Below are positions 33,324 to 42,711 of a stretch of DNA of 64,000 nt, piece by piece. Location: NCBI RefSeq assembly GCF_900444945.1, contig NZ_UFRM01000001.1:1126501-1190500 (forward strand). The letters are read 5' to 3'. The stretch's first letter is position 1. Each line of letters starts with the position of its first letter. Under the pieces are notes generated by a model. That model was not told where the DNA came from, made no database searches, and saw only the letters and a list, made by a program, of their open reading frames with translations. This stretch comes from Actinobacillus lignieresii. GTDB lineage: Bacteria; Pseudomonadota; Gammaproteobacteria; Enterobacterales; Pasteurellaceae. A program made the position numbers and the translations under genes.

Positions 33324-34055
33324 ATGCGTATTCCAAGAATCTATCATCCCGAATTATTAGCAAACCGAACCGATTGTATTTTAAGTGAAGATGCGACCAA
33401 TCACGTCGGTCGAGTATTACGAATGACGGAAGGTGAGCAAATTATTTTATTTGACGGCTCAAACCATATTTTCCACGCCACATTACAAGCGGTCGGGAAA
33501 AAGCAAATTATTGCAAAAATTGATGGTAGCGAATTGGATAATCGTGAATCCAATTTACCGATTCACTTAGGGCAGGTGATTTCTCGCGGCGATCGGATGG
33601 AATTTACCATTCAAAAATCGGTTGAGCTAGGCGTAAAAACCATTACTCCGCTTTGGTCTGAACGTTGCGGGGTGAAACTGAACGATGAACGCCAAGACAA
33701 AAAACTACAGCAATGGCAAAAAATTGCGATTGCCGCTTGCGAACAATGCGGACGTAATGAGATTCCTGAAATTCGCCCGATTATGAAATTGACCGACTGG
33801 TGTAAAGAACAAGACGATATGCTGAAATTAAATCTGCATCCTCGTGCGAAATACACCATTCGCCAGTTACCGAATGTGCCTGAAGCTGGTGTACGTTTAT
33901 TAATCGGCTCGGAAGGCGGCTTATCCGCTGAAGAAATCGCGATGACCGAAACCCAAGGCTTTACCGAAGTTTTACTCGGCAAACGAGTCTTGCGTACGGA
34001 AACCGCCTCACTCGCAGCGATTACTGCCCTACAGGTTTGTTTTGGAGATATTTAA
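33324..34055 (+). CDS. rsmE: 16S rRNA m3U1498 methyltransferase
   Basis: RsmE adds the N3 methyl group to U1498 of 16S rRNA using S-adenosylmethionine. The ATG at 33324 ([12 protein letters not shown]) gives 243 residues, the family length. An N-terminal PUA-like domain is followed by a SPOUT knotted domain with the conserved C-terminal pieces [14 protein letters not shown] and [11 protein letters not shown] that bind SAM. One full uptake signal (33485-33494) lies inside the coding sequence. The stop overlaps the next start (TAATG). Confidence 0.95.
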   Translation: MRIPRIYHPELLANRTDCILSEDATNHVGRVLRMTEGEQIILFDGSNHIFHATLQAVGKKQIIAKIDGSELDNRESNLPIHLGQVISRGDRMEFTIQKSVELGVKTITPLWSERCGVKLNDERQDKKLQQWQKIAIAACEQCGRNEIPEIRPIMKLTDWCKEQDDMLKLNLHPRAKYTIRQLPNVPEAGVRLLIGSEGGLSAEEIAMTETQGFTEVLLGKRVLRTETASLAAITALQVCFGDI

Positions 34056-34615
34056 TGTTAGAAAATTTACAAGGCAAATTTTTAATTGCAACGCCGGAAA
34101 TTGATGACGATTACTTTGATCGTACCGTGATTTATATCTGCGAACATAACAGTAACGGTGCGATGGGCTTAGTGATTAATACACCAACCGACTTATCCGT
34201 GTTGGAATTGATTACCCGTATGGATTTCCAAATGGCGAATCAGCGTAATTATCATAAAGATCAGATGGTCTTAAGCGGCGGGCCTGTCAGTCAGGATCGA
34301 GGCTTTATTATTCATACTAAAACCGAGCACGAATTTTTACATAGTTATCGTGTGACAGATAATATTTTTCTAACCACTTCCGGCGACGTATTAGATAGCC
34401 TAGGTAAACCGGAAGCACCGGAAAAATTTATTGTTTGTTTAGGTTGTGCGACGTGGAAACCGGAACAACTCGAACAAGAAATCGCACGTAATTACTGGCT
34501 GATTTCCGAAGCGAACGACAAAACCTTATTCGAAACCGGTTATTTAGAACGTTGGGTGGAAGCGAATGAAATGCTTGGTATTTCAGGTGTGTTAGCCCGT
34601 GCCGGTAGAGCCTAA
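34055..34615 (+). CDS. yqgE: YqgE/AlgH family protein
   Basis: A 186-residue protein of the UPF0301 (YqgE/AlgH) family, whose biochemical role is not established. The start at 34055 overlaps the rsmE stop. The family pattern is clear: [31 protein letters not shown] N-terminus (short: [10 protein letters not shown]), GAMGLVIN, and [11 protein letters not shown]. It lies in the conserved order rsmE-yqgE-ruvX, as in E. coli where yqgE precedes yqgF. Confidence 0.92.
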   Translation: MLENLQGKFLIATPEIDDDYFDRTVIYICEHNSNGAMGLVINTPTDLSVLELITRMDFQMANQRNYHKDQMVLSGGPVSQDRGFIIHTKTEHEFLHSYRVTDNIFLTTSGDVLDSLGKPEAPEKFIVCLGCATWKPEQLEQEIARNYWLISEANDKTLFETGYLERWVEANEMLGISGVLARAGRA

Positions 34616-34666
34616 TGACAGCCTAAGCAGCGGTCAAAAATAGAAAATTTTTTGCAAAAGGATAAT

Positions 34667-35080
34667 ATGGCAAGAACAATTCTCGCATTTGATTTCGGTA
34701 CTTACAGCATCGGTTGTGCGGTCGGACAAGATATTACCGGCACCGCACAGGGACTCCCCTCTTTTAAAGCGCAAGACGGGATTCCGAACTGGGATCAAAT
34801 TGAAAAAGTGATCAAAGAATGGCAGCCGGAACGCTTAGTGGTCGGCTTACCGCTCAATATGGACGGCAGCGAACAACCACTCACCCAAAGAGCGAAAAAA
34901 TTTGCGAATCGCTTAAACGGACGTTTTAATTTGCCGGTTGAGCTACAAGACGAACGCCTCACAACAGTATCAGCGAAAGCGGAAATTTTTGAACGAGGCG
35001 GTTACAAAGCCTTAAAGAAAGATAAAGTGGATTCGATTTCCGCCTGCTTAATTTTAGAAAGCTGGTTTGAAGCCCAATAA
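34667..35080 (+). CDS. ruvX: Putative pre-16S rRNA nuclease / Holliday junction resolvase YqgF
   Basis: RNase H-fold protein of the YqgF/RuvX family, needed for 5' maturation of 16S rRNA in E. coli and proposed as a Holliday junction resolvase. The ATG at 34667 follows AAGGATAAT and gives 137 residues. Conserved parts are the first catalytic aspartate in [15 protein letters not shown], the [14 protein letters not shown] motif, and the C-terminal DERLTTVSA plus [12 protein letters not shown] with the last catalytic acids. A short uptake-signal stretch lies upstream. Confidence 0.93.
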
Positions 35081-35089
35081 AAAAGAGTA

Positions 35090-35124
35090 AGACCGCTAAT
35101 TTGAACAACGCAAAGAAGCGGTCT
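35090..35124. terminator. Terminator-like inverted uptake signals after ruvX
   Basis: AGACCGCT (35090-35097) and AGCGGTCT (35117-35124) are perfect inverted copies followed by AATTTTTGG. The element separates ruvX from the convergent phosphatase gene. Confidence 0.65.
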
Positions 35125-35146
35125 AATTTTTGGATTTTTTGCAAAT

Positions 35147-35779
35147 CTAAGCCAAATGTTCCGTGCGGTTAAACTCAACTAATTCAGCCTTACCATTCTC
35201 AACGACCGCACGGTTAATTGCAGTGTTAATCACAAAACTGTGTTTAGTTTCATCACGACATTCCGACCAGTGTAAACCTCGTAATACCGCTGTGAGAACG
35301 GTTAATGTCATACCGTGTGCAACAATTAATACGTTTTCATTATCTTGGTGCAACTGAGCAATTTGATTAAACACTTTAATCACTCGGCTATAAAGATCTT
35401 CATAAGTTTCACCGCCATTAGTTTCCGCACGATATTCCGCCGGTGTTTTTTTCATCGTCCAATATTCATCAATTGAGTATAAATCGACCGATTTAGTGCC
35501 TTCCCAAAGCCCAAAATCAAACTCATTTAAACCGAAATGGTGAAAGTGCGGAATATTCTTTTCGTTATTTTCCGCCAAAATATAATTTGCTGTATCTTGC
35601 GCACGTTTTTGCATACTGGAATAAGCGGCGGAAAATTTAACCTCTTTTAACGCTCTCCCCGCTTTTTTTGCCCCTTCAATACCTTCTTCAACCAAAGGTG
35701 AATCACCTGAGCCTTGCAAACGCCCTTCTAAATTCCAAACGGTTTTCCCGTGGCGGACTAAATAAATGTTGAGTGCCAT
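35147..35779 (-). CDS. Histidine phosphatase family protein (GpmB-like)
   Basis: A 210-residue member of the phosphoglycerate mutase-like histidine phosphatases. The RHG motif holding the phosphorylated His is LVRHGKTVWN near the N-terminus; SSMQKRAQDTA, the acid-bearing GLWEGTK and the C-terminal VAHGMT motif complete the active site. The substrate cannot be told; GpmB-like and alpha-ribazole-type phosphatases share these motifs. The start at 35779 (MALNIYLV) follows AGGGAA; a TTG two codons upstream is less likely. It is divergent from the pseudouridine synthase gene by 49 bases. Confidence 0.85.
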   Translation of the reverse strand: MALNIYLVRHGKTVWNLEGRLQGSGDSPLVEEGIEGAKKAGRALKEVKFSAAYSSMQKRAQDTANYILAENNEKNIPHFHHFGLNEFDFGLWEGTKSVDLYSIDEYWTMKKTPAEYRAETNGGETYEDLYSRVIKVFNQIAQLHQDNENVLIVAHGMTLTVLTAVLRGLHWSECRDETKHSFVINTAINRAVVENGKAELVEFNRTEHLA

Positions 35780-35828
35780 ATTCAATTCCCTGTTAAAATA
35801 GACAAAATTTATCGGAGTATAGCAAAAA

Positions 35829-36479
35829 ATGACTGAAAAATTGACTATTTGCTTCCAACATCACGACTTTGTTGTGATTGATAAACCCGTCGGGATGAGT
35901 GTGCACAAAGATGAGGAAGCGGTCGGATTAACCCAAAAACTCGCTGAACAATTACAAGTGGAACAAGTTTGGCTGGTACATCGCTTAGATAAAGTCACGT
36001 CCGGCTTATTGATTTTCGCCTTGAACAAACAAGCTGCCGTACACTTTTATCATCTATTTGAACAACATAAAATCGAAAAAACCTATTGGGCGTTGAGCGA
36101 TCAAAAACCGAAAAAGAAACAAGGTAAAATTAGCGGTGATATGCAAAAAAGTCGTAACGGCGCGTGGAAATTGTGCCATAGCCAACAGAATCCTGCCGTG
36201 ACTCAATTTGTTTCGCATTCTCTTGAGCCAAATTTACGCCATTTTATTTTGCAACCGAAAACCGGTAAAACACATCAATTAAGGGTAGCGATGAAAAGTT
36301 TAGGCAGCCCGATTTTAGGTGATCAACTCTATGCCGGCACAGAAGCGGATCGAGTTTACTTACACGCTTATCAACTAAAATTTGACTATCAAGGCGAATC
36401 TTTTTGTATCCAAAGCCCACCGACAAGCGGTCAACTTTGGACAAAGATTTGCAATGCTGAGCATATAAAAAACATTTAA
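35829..36479 (+). CDS. RluA family pseudouridine synthase
   Basis: A 216-residue pseudouridine synthase of the RluA group. The catalytic Asp lies in VHRLDKVTSGLLI and the conserved GKTHQLRVAMKSLGSPILGD motif follows. It starts directly with the catalytic domain (VVIDKPVGMSVH) and has no S4 RNA-binding domain, like a small RluA-type group of Haemophilus. The RNA target is not known from sequence. One full uptake signal (36423-36432) lies in the coding region. The paeA-like gene follows after 43 bases. Confidence 0.88.
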   Translation: MTEKLTICFQHHDFVVIDKPVGMSVHKDEEAVGLTQKLAEQLQVEQVWLVHRLDKVTSGLLIFALNKQAAVHFYHLFEQHKIEKTYWALSDQKPKKKQGKISGDMQKSRNGAWKLCHSQQNPAVTQFVSHSLEPNLRHFILQPKTGKTHQLRVAMKSLGSPILGDQLYAGTEADRVYLHAYQLKFDYQGESFCIQSPPTSGQLWTKICNAEHIKNI

Positions 36480-36522
36480 CGCTATAATTTTATACATTAT
36501 AACTTATCAAACAGAGGATTTT

Positions 36523-37818
36523 ATGAGCTTATTTGAAGCAAGTTTGATTATCTTATTACTGATTATTGCCAGTGCGATTATTTCATCTTCAGAAATTTCA
36601 CTTGCCGGTGCAAGAAAACTGAAATTGCAAGCAATGATTAACGAGGGAGACCTCCGTGCCGAAAAAGTCTTAAAACTTCAAGAGCAGCCTGGACGTTTTA
36701 TTACCGTGGTGCAAATCGGCTTAAATATGGTGGCAATTCTCGGCGGTGTGGTCGGCGAAAGTGCGATCAATCCTTACTTTAGTGAATTACTTTCCAAATA
36801 TACGCAAGCGGAATGGGTTGATAGTGCCGCCTCTTGGATTGCCTTTATCATCGTTACCTCTGCATTCGTGCTCTTTGCAGACTTAATGCCGAAGCGACTG
36901 GCAATGACCTATCCGGAAAAAATTGCGGTGCGCACCATCGGCGTTATGATGTTTTGTATCGCCTTATTTAAACCGCTCGTACTATTTTTCGATTGGATCG
37001 CCAATACGTTATTTAAGTTTTTCCACGTTTCCACCGTCCGCCAAGACAATATGACCTCCGAAGATATTGTTGCGGTGGTTGATGCGGGAGCAAAAGCCGG
37101 CATTTTAAAAGCGCAAGAACATTACTTAATTGAAAATGTGTTTGAAATGCAAGAACGTCGTGTGACCTCAACCATGACCACGCGTGAGCATATCGTTTTT
37201 TTAAACCGCACGGACAATCGTGAAAAAGTATTGGAAACATTAGGCGAAGATCCCTATTCCAAAGTGCTGATTTGTGATGACGGACTAGATAAAATCTTAG
37301 GTTATATCGAAACCCACGATCTCCTGACACAGTACCTAAAAAACGATAACGTGTCGCTAACGGATGCGAAATTACTAAAAAAGTCGCTTTTTATTCCGGA
37401 TACGCTCTCGCTGTACGAAGTTTTGGAGCTGTTTAAATCCGCCGGTGAAGATTTTGCGGTTATCGTAAACGAATACGCATTAGTAGTGGGGATTCTAACC
37501 CTCAATGACGTAATGAGTATTGTGATGGGCGAATTGGTTTCCACCGAAGAAGAACAAATTGTCCGCCGAGATGAAGATTCGTGGCTGATTGACGGTGCGA
37601 CTCCGCTGGAAGACGTGATGAAAGCGTTAGAAATCGAAAGCTTCCCGAATGCGGAAAACTATGAAACCATCGGCGGTTTTATGATGTATATGTTACGCAA
37701 AATCCCGAAAAAAACCGATTTTGTTCTCTATGATCAGTATAAATTCGAAATTATTGATACCGAGAATTTTAAAATCGACCAATTAATGGTTTCTTTCCGT
37801 AAAGATATTTCGAATTAG
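36523..37818 (+). CDS. CNNM/CBS-domain membrane protein (YtfL/PaeA-like exporter)
   Basis: A 431-residue inner-membrane protein closely resembling E. coli YtfL (PaeA), which has been linked to polyamine export. The N-terminal DUF21 (CNNM) domain with about four membrane segments includes SSSEISLAGARKLKL and VVQIGLNMVAILGG. Two CBS domains follow (about residues 205-330; GEDFAVIVNEYALVVGILTLNDVM), then a CorC/HlyC domain ending with GGFMMYMLRKIPK. The hemolysin label used for this family is historical. Related CorC proteins act in magnesium or cobalt handling, so the transported ion here is not certain. It ends with a terminator. Confidence 0.88.
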   Translation: MSLFEASLIILLLIIASAIISSSEISLAGARKLKLQAMINEGDLRAEKVLKLQEQPGRFITVVQIGLNMVAILGGVVGESAINPYFSELLSKYTQAEWVDSAASWIAFIIVTSAFVLFADLMPKRLAMTYPEKIAVRTIGVMMFCIALFKPLVLFFDWIANTLFKFFHVSTVRQDNMTSEDIVAVVDAGAKAGILKAQEHYLIENVFEMQERRVTSTMTTREHIVFLNRTDNREKVLETLGEDPYSKVLICDDGLDKILGYIETHDLLTQYLKNDNVSLTDAKLLKKSLFIPDTLSLYEVLELFKSAGEDFAVIVNEYALVVGILTLNDVMSIVMGELVSTEEEQIVRRDEDSWLIDGATPLEDVMKALEIESFPNAENYETIGGFMMYMLRKIPKKTDFVLYDQYKFEIIDTENFKIDQLMVSFRKDISN

Positions 37819-37825
37819 CATAGAA

Positions 37826-37853
37826 AAAGCTCCGACTTAATCGGAGCTTTGTT
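37826..37853 (+). terminator. Bidirectional terminator after the paeA-like gene
   Basis: AAAGCTCCGA and TCGGAGCTTT form a perfect 10-bp stem around CTTAA. It lies between the convergent paeA-like gene and the small lipoprotein gene. Confidence 0.88.
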
Positions 37854-37854
37854 C

Positions 37855-38148
37855 TTACCAACGGTGTCTATGATAACCGTAACCGACACCAATGCTTGGA
37901 TAAATTACCGGTTCTCTTACCACCTGTCTGACGACTTTCGGACGCTTATCGCTTTGATTAAGCGGTTCGTCCGGCTCAATTTGTTGCGCCACACGTTGTT
38001 TTTGTTTTTCCGAAACGGTATTACCGCTCGCCACTCGTTGTTGATATTCGGCTACCGCCTGCATATCCATCGGAACCGTACTTTGTTGCTCGGGTGCGGA
38101 ACAAGCTACCGTCACTAAAGATAACGCAAGTAACATTAATTTTTTCAT
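37855..38148 (-). CDS. Small lipoprotein, function unknown
   Basis: A 97-residue product with the lipoprotein signal MKKLMLLALSLVTVACSAP (lipidated Cys16). The mature part is hydrophilic, rich in Gln and Lys, and ends in a Pro/Gly/Tyr/His tail (GVGYGYHRHRW). I do not recognise a domain. It has an AGGAAAAAAT ribosome site. Its neighbour on the same strand upstream is the P-loop kinase gene, 32 bases away, so the two may be cotranscribed. Confidence 0.75.
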   Translation of the reverse strand: MKKLMLLALSLVTVACSAPEQQSTVPMDMQAVAEYQQRVASGNTVSEKQKQRVAQQIEPDEPLNQSDKRPKVVRQVVREPVIYPSIGVGYGYHRHRW

Positions 38149-38180
38149 TATTTTTTCCTCTTTGTAAAAATAAGCGAAAA

Positions 38181-38717
38181 TTAGACCGCCTGTATATCTT
38201 TTTTATCCCTACGCTTACGCATTTTTTCTAATATTATACGCATAAAATAAGGCATTTTCTTGATTGGTTTAATGATAATTTCGTCCGCTAACGGCTGCTG
38301 TTCTAACATTAAATACATATTTAATACCGTATAGACATCAACATCGTGTTGATTCTTAAAGAAATTCATCAATCGATACTTTTCTATCTTGATCCGTAAC
38401 GAATTTGCAATATTTTGGTATTTTTCGACCGCTTGCAAAGCGATATTCACATTACTCATCACAATCAATATCGGCACTTGCGGATGATTTTTTGCAAATT
38501 CCCAAGCCGACGCTAATTTCTGCTTCGCCAATATTTTAGCGAATCGGAATCTTTCTTTCGTCCAAATATATTCGCCGTTTTCATATAGAAATTGGTCATG
38601 CTCAATATGAAAAACTTTACCGCTCGGAAAATGCTGCTCAAATTCCGCTATTTTTTGTTTGGCAAAAGTAGATTTACCCGAGCCGGAATGCCCTCGAATA
38701 ATGATTAATTTTCGCAT
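38181..38717 (-). CDS. P-loop kinase-like protein (zeta toxin / AAA_33 type), function unknown
   Basis: A 178-residue protein with a clear Walker A RGHSGSGKSTFAK at residues 8-20, then HIEHDQFLYENGEYIWT, a segment in the place where polynucleotide and zeta-toxin kinases hold the catalytic Asp, and ILIVMSNVN as the second strand. The C-terminus is basic (KMRKRRDKK). No antitoxin gene is adjacent, so a toxin role has no support. Kinase substrate unknown. It lies between rplT and a small lipoprotein gene. Confidence 0.75.
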   Translation of the reverse strand: MRKLIIIRGHSGSGKSTFAKQKIAEFEQHFPSGKVFHIEHDQFLYENGEYIWTKERFRFAKILAKQKLASAWEFAKNHPQVPILIVMSNVNIALQAVEKYQNIANSLRIKIEKYRLMNFFKNQHDVDVYTVLNMYLMLEQQPLADEIIIKPIKKMPYFMRIILEKMRKRRDKKDIQAV

Positions 38718-38765
38718 CCTATAAAAAAGGACGCCAGAAGGCGTCCTAATCTCTATTCTTTAAAA

Positions 38766-39143
<378 letters not shown>

Positions 39144-39186
39144 TTAACTAAAATTCACTAAAGTACGTTTTAACTTGACTCAACGC

Positions 39187-39384
39187 TTATGCGTACGGTA
39201 AGCACGCTACTACTAATACTTGGTCTGCTTTCGCTACCATTGATTTGTGGCGTAAGTGACGTTTACGTTTAGTGGTTTTCTTAGTCAAAATATGACGTAA
39301 GTGAGATTGTTTACGTTTGAAACCGCCTGAAGCTGTTTTCTTGAAACGCTTAGCAGCACCACGTACTGTTTTAATTTTAGGCAT
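39187..39384 (-). CDS. rpmI: 50S ribosomal protein L35
   Basis: A 65-residue basic protein of the large subunit with the family pattern [17 protein letters not shown] and the [13 protein letters not shown] segment. It lies between infC and rplT, 247 bases after the infC stop. That gap holds two overlapping hairpins that could tune rpmI-rplT expression. Confidence 0.97.
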
Positions 39385-39563
39385 TGTTTTATAAACTCCG
39401 CATTGCTTTATCTAATACATAATAATCAGGCGAAAAATACGCTTATCGCTAACCGTCTTTTTACTTGCAAAGCACTAATTATCTCGAACAGAGCGTTACC
39501 GCTCATAGCCCTTTACGGCTAAAAAGCAAATCAGGCTGCGAAATGTGCCTGTAGATTGCTTTG

Positions 39564-39618
39564 TTTCTCTTTTTTACAAAAGAGAAAACGGACGGATTTT
39601 ATAAGATCCGCCCGTTTT
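39564..39618 (-). promoter_or_regulatory. Two overlapping hairpins between infC and rpmI
   Basis: On the minus strand AAAACGGGCGGAT pairs with ATCCGTCCGTTTT (39585-39618, one mismatch) just after the infC stop, followed by TTTTCTCTTTT. A second perfect 10-bp hairpin TTTCTCTTTT/AAAAGAGAAA (39564-39587) shares the first hairpin's last bases, so the two compete. This looks like a partial terminator or attenuator; in E. coli L20 regulates rpmI from this neighbourhood, but a link here is inferred. Confidence 0.5.
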
Positions 39619-39631
39619 ATGCAAGAATAAA

Positions 39632-40174
39632 TTATTTTTTCTTCGGTGCAATGACCATTACCGCTTGACGACCTTCCAGTTTGCCCGGTGCCGATTCAAC
39701 AACCGCCACTTCAGCCGTATCCGTTTTAACGCGATCTAAAACGTCTAAACCGATATCTTGGTGAGCCATTTCACGACCACGGAAACGTACGGTAATTTTA
39801 ACTTTATCGCCGTCTTCCAAGAAACGTAAAATGCTACGTAACTTAATTTGATAATCGCCTTCGTCTGTACCCGGACGGAATTTAATTTCCTTCACTTGTA
39901 CGACTTTTTGTTTTTTCTTCTGCTCTTTTGCAGCTTTTTCTTTTTCGTAGATGAACTTACCGTAGTTCATAATACGACAAACCGGCGGTTCTGCATTAGG
40001 GCTGATTTCAACTAAATCTAATTCAGCATCTTCCGCTCTCGCCAAAGCATCTTGAATTGATACGATACCAACTTGTTCGCCATTCTCATCAGTTAAGCGA
40101 ACTTCCTTCACGCCACGAATTTCATCATTAAGACGATGTGCGCGATTTGTCTGAACACGTTTTACAGGTTTAAT
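39632..40174 (-). CDS. infC: Translation initiation factor IF-3, AUU start
   Basis: IF-3 binds the 30S subunit, keeps it free of 50S and checks start codons. Starting at the ATT at 40172-40174, after AGAAGGAATAATACT, gives 180 residues, exactly the E. coli length, and restores the N-terminus [19 protein letters not shown], which matches the family. Starting at the first GTG would lose 21 residues. The AUU start is how IF-3 represses its own translation in E. coli. Conserved domains include [17 protein letters not shown], the Lys-rich linker, and [11 protein letters not shown] plus [10 protein letters not shown] in the C-terminal domain. Confidence 0.95.
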   Translation of the reverse strand: MKPVKRVQTNRAHRLNDEIRGVKEVRLTDENGEQVGIVSIQDALARAEDAELDLVEISPNAEPPVCRIMNYGKFIYEKEKAAKEQKKKQKVVQVKEIKFRPGTDEGDYQIKLRSILRFLEDGDKVKITVRFRGREMAHQDIGLDVLDRVKTDTAEVAVVESAPGKLEGRQAVMVIAPKKK

Positions 40175-40332
40175 AGTATTATTCCTTCTATAAATTTAAC
40201 TACGATCGACTGCAGTAGCAGAGATATGAATATATAGGCTTAGCAAAACCAAGCACAAAAACGTTTTGAGTTTAATTGATTTTGTAAAATAGTGCAATGA
40301 TTTGCTGAAATTATTTGTGCGCTTCAAATGCA

Positions 40333-40360
40333 AAAAAGCGATCAAATCTGACCGCTTTTT
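40333..40360 (-). terminator. Terminator of thrS
   Basis: On the minus strand AAAAAGCGGTC pairs with GATCGCTTTTT (one G-U pair) around a 6-base loop, ending in T residues. One arm contains an uptake-signal core. It lies 14 bases after the thrS stop. Confidence 0.7.
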
Positions 40361-40374
40361 CACAAAAGATGAAA

Positions 40375-42306
40375 CTACTCTTCGCCTAATAATTTAAGCT
40401 CACGAGCTTTCACTTGGTTTTTGAGGATTTCAACAAATTCTTCAATGGTGAATGTGCCTAAATCCGCACCTTTACGGGTACGCACCGATACTTTGCCCGC
40501 TTCAATTTCTTTATCGCCGCACACAAGCATATAAGGTACTCGACGTAAGGTGTGTTCACGTACTTTAAAGCCGACTTTTTCGTTACGTAAGTCTGATTTC
40601 GCACGGATACCCGCATCAGATAACGCTTTCGTTACTTTCTGTACATAGTCCGCTTGGCTATCGGTAATATTCATTACCACTGCTTGAGTCGGCGCTAACC
40701 ACGTAGGGAAGAAACCTGCGTATTCTTCGGTGATGATACCGATAAAGCGTTCGATAGAACCTAAAATCGCACGGTGAATCATAACCGGTGTACGGCGACC
40801 GTTATCTTCCGCCACATAAGACGCATCTAAGCGACCCGGTAATGCGAAGTCTAATTGGATCGTACCGCATTGCCATTCACGATCTAAACAGTCACGTAAT
40901 GCAAACTCAATTTTCGGACCGTAGAATGCGCCTTCGCCTTCTTGGATTTCATAGCTTAAGCCGTTTGCCGTTAATGCTTTTGCTAAACCGTCTTCCGCAC
41001 GATCCCACATCGCATCATCACCGATACGGTTTTCAGGACGAGTTGAAAGTTTCACTTGAATGTTGCTGAAACCAAAAGTGCTGTAGATATCGTAAACCAT
41101 ACGGATACAGCTAGTTACTTCGCTTTCAATTTGATCTTCAGTACAGAAAATATGCGCATCATCTTGAGTAAAACCACGTACACGCATTAAGCCGTGTAAT
41201 GAACCTGACGGCTCATTACGGTGGCACGAACCGAATTCCGCCATACGGATTGGTAAGTCACGGTATGATTTTAAACCTTGATTGAAGATTTGAACGTGTC
41301 CCGGGCAGTTCATCGGTTTGATCGCATATTCACGGTTTTCAGATTGAGTCGTGAACATTAAATCCGCATAGTTTTGCCAGTGGCCGGTACGCTCCCAAAG
41401 CACTCTGTCCATCATAAACGGACCTTTCACTTCTTGGTAATCGTACTCTTTTAATTTGGTACGTACGAAAGTTTCGAGCTCACGGAAAATCGTCCAGCCG
41501 TCATTGTGCCAGAACACCATACCCGGCGCTTCTTCTTGCATATGGTATAAATCTAACGCTTTACCGATACGGCGGTGGTCACGTTTTGCCGCTTCTTCTA
41601 AACGGGTTAAGTATTCCGCTAATTGTTTTTTATCTGCCCAAGCCGTGCCGTAAATACGTTGCAACATTTTATTTTTACTGTCGCCACGCCAGTATGCGCC
41701 TGCAACTTTTTGTAATTTGAAGTGGTGGCAGAAACGCATATTCGGTACGTGCGGACCACGACACATATCGATATATTCTTCGTGGTGATATAACGCTGGC
41801 GTTGCAGTACGTTCGATGTTTTCATCTAAAATCGCCATTTTGTACGGTTCGCCACGTTTTTCAAACGTATCACGCGCTTCTTGCCAGCTTACAGGTTTCT
41901 TCACAACGTCATAGTTGGTTTTAGCCAGCTCAAGCATACGCTTTTCAATCGCATCTAAATCTTCTTGTGTGAGCGAGCGATCTAAATCCACGTCATAATA
42001 GAAACCGTTGTCGATTGTCGGACCAATCGCCATTTTTACATCCGGGAATAATTGTTTGATCGCATGACCTAATAAGTGCGCACATGAGTGACGAATGATC
42101 TCTAAACCGTCTTCATCTTTTGCGGTAATAATTTCAAGTGAGCTATCTTCAGAAATGATGTCACACGCATCACAGCGTTCGCCGTTTACACGACCTGCAA
42201 TCGTAGCTTTTGCTAAACCTGCACCGATTGATTGTGCAACTTCCATTACAGAAACGGGATTATCGAATTGGCGTTGTGAGCCGTCTGGTAAAGTGATAAT
42301 AGGCAT
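40375..42306 (-). CDS. thrS: Threonine-tRNA ligase
   Basis: Charges tRNA-Thr with threonine and edits mischarged serine. The ATG at 42306 ([14 protein letters not shown]) follows AAGGATATAAAA and gives 643 residues, the usual length. Domains in order: TGS, the editing domain with the HxxxH motif in [10 protein letters not shown], the class II catalytic core with motif 2 [23 protein letters not shown] in part ([10 protein letters not shown]) and the zinc Cys in MNCPGH, and the C-terminal anticodon-binding domain. Its leader carries a tRNA-Thr anticodon arm mimic, so translational autorepression as in E. coli is likely. Confidence 0.97.
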   Translation of the reverse strand: MPIITLPDGSQRQFDNPVSVMEVAQSIGAGLAKATIAGRVNGERCDACDIISEDSSLEIITAKDEDGLEIIRHSCAHLLGHAIKQLFPDVKMAIGPTIDNGFYYDVDLDRSLTQEDLDAIEKRMLELAKTNYDVVKKPVSWQEARDTFEKRGEPYKMAILDENIERTATPALYHHEEYIDMCRGPHVPNMRFCHHFKLQKVAGAYWRGDSKNKMLQRIYGTAWADKKQLAEYLTRLEEAAKRDHRRIGKALDLYHMQEEAPGMVFWHNDGWTIFRELETFVRTKLKEYDYQEVKGPFMMDRVLWERTGHWQNYADLMFTTQSENREYAIKPMNCPGHVQIFNQGLKSYRDLPIRMAEFGSCHRNEPSGSLHGLMRVRGFTQDDAHIFCTEDQIESEVTSCIRMVYDIYSTFGFSNIQVKLSTRPENRIGDDAMWDRAEDGLAKALTANGLSYEIQEGEGAFYGPKIEFALRDCLDREWQCGTIQLDFALPGRLDASYVAEDNGRRTPVMIHRAILGSIERFIGIITEEYAGFFPTWLAPTQAVVMNITDSQADYVQKVTKALSDAGIRAKSDLRNEKVGFKVREHTLRRVPYMLVCGDKEIEAGKVSVRTRKGADLGTFTIEEFVEILKNQVKARELKLLGEE

Positions 42307-42327
42307 TTTTATATCCTTGTTACAGTG

Positions 42328-42348
42328 GTCACCCATACGAGAGGCGAC
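42328..42348 (-). promoter_or_regulatory. thrS operator: tRNA-Thr anticodon-arm mimic
   Basis: On the minus strand GTCGCCT pairs with GGGTGAC (7 bp with two G-U pairs) around a 7-base loop CTCGTAT. The loop reads C-U-CGU-A-U, the layout of a threonine tRNA(CGU) anticodon loop. It lies directly upstream of the thrS ribosome site. The E. coli thrS operator uses the same mimicry to bind ThrRS. Confidence 0.75.
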
Positions 42349-42360
42349 TTGTTGGTTTAA

Positions 42361-42384
42361 AAATAAAAACCGCTGACAAGCGGT
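42361..42384 (-). terminator. Terminator-like hairpin in the thrS leader
   Basis: On the minus strand ACCGCT-TGTC-AGCGGT is followed by TTTTTATTTTT. The complementary strand of this hairpin is the full uptake signal ACAAGCGGTC (42376-42385). A terminator upstream of the start codon suggests premature termination control, but it could also be only an uptake signal. Confidence 0.5.
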
Positions 42385-42409
42385 CTGATTTGAATCTTTT
42401 TTTACAATT

Positions 42410-42450
42410 TGTTTTACATCACCCCAACCATGGGTGAGCAGTAAAACAAT
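42410..42450 (-). promoter_or_regulatory. Long hairpin in the thrS 5' region
   Basis: On the minus strand TTGTTTTAC (outer) pairs perfectly with GTAAAACAA, with an inner TCACCC/GGGTGA helix around it. It lies about 105-145 bases upstream of the thrS start and may be part of the operator or a leader structure. Confidence 0.5.
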
Positions 42451-42474
42451 TAGATTTTATCATAAAATGTAAGT

Positions 42475-42528
42475 AAGCGGTCTGATTTCTCGCTCAATTT
42501 GCAAAATTTCTCTGAAAATAGACCGCTT
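42475..42528. repeat. Inverted uptake-signal pair
   Basis: AAGCGGTCT (42475-42483) faces AGACCGCTT (42520-42528), with TTTGCAAAATTT between; the right copy is the full core GACCGCTTGT. It lies between the divergent genes thrS and csy1, so it need not act as a terminator. Confidence 0.65.
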
Positions 42529-42650
42529 GTATAAGCTAACGATCTTCGATAAATAGGGCTAGATACCGATAAGTACGGAAAAAACCTTTTATCTCTATTT
42601 CTGCAATTATCCATAAGTATCAGCTATTTAATTTTAATCTTTTAATTAAA

Positions 42651-42678
42651 TTGAGAATTTTTAATCAAGCAATATACT
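42651..42678 (+). promoter_or_regulatory. Promoter of the csy operon
   Basis: TTGAGA (42651-42656) and TATACT (42673-42678) are separated by 16 bases, about 33 bases ahead of the csy1 start codon. It is a good sigma-70-type match upstream of a strong AGAGG ribosome site. Confidence 0.6.
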
Positions 42679-42711
42679 TATAGGCAAATTAAAAACAAAA
42701 GAGGTCAAACT

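Larger units (their letters stand above)
42307..42711. other. thrS / csy1 divergent intergenic region
   Basis: No gene is seen. The left part is the thrS leader (anticodon-arm mimic, terminator-like hairpin, and a long hairpin). Inverted uptake signals lie in the middle (42475-42528) and a csy promoter at the right end. Confidence 0.75.

Noticed and set aside
38181..38717. Calling this gene a zeta toxin
   Set aside because: No antitoxin partner is adjacent and the fold is shared with many harmless kinases.
42361..42384. A T-box riboswitch ahead of thrS
   Set aside because: There is no T-box consensus; the structure fits the gammaproteobacterial thrS operator instead.
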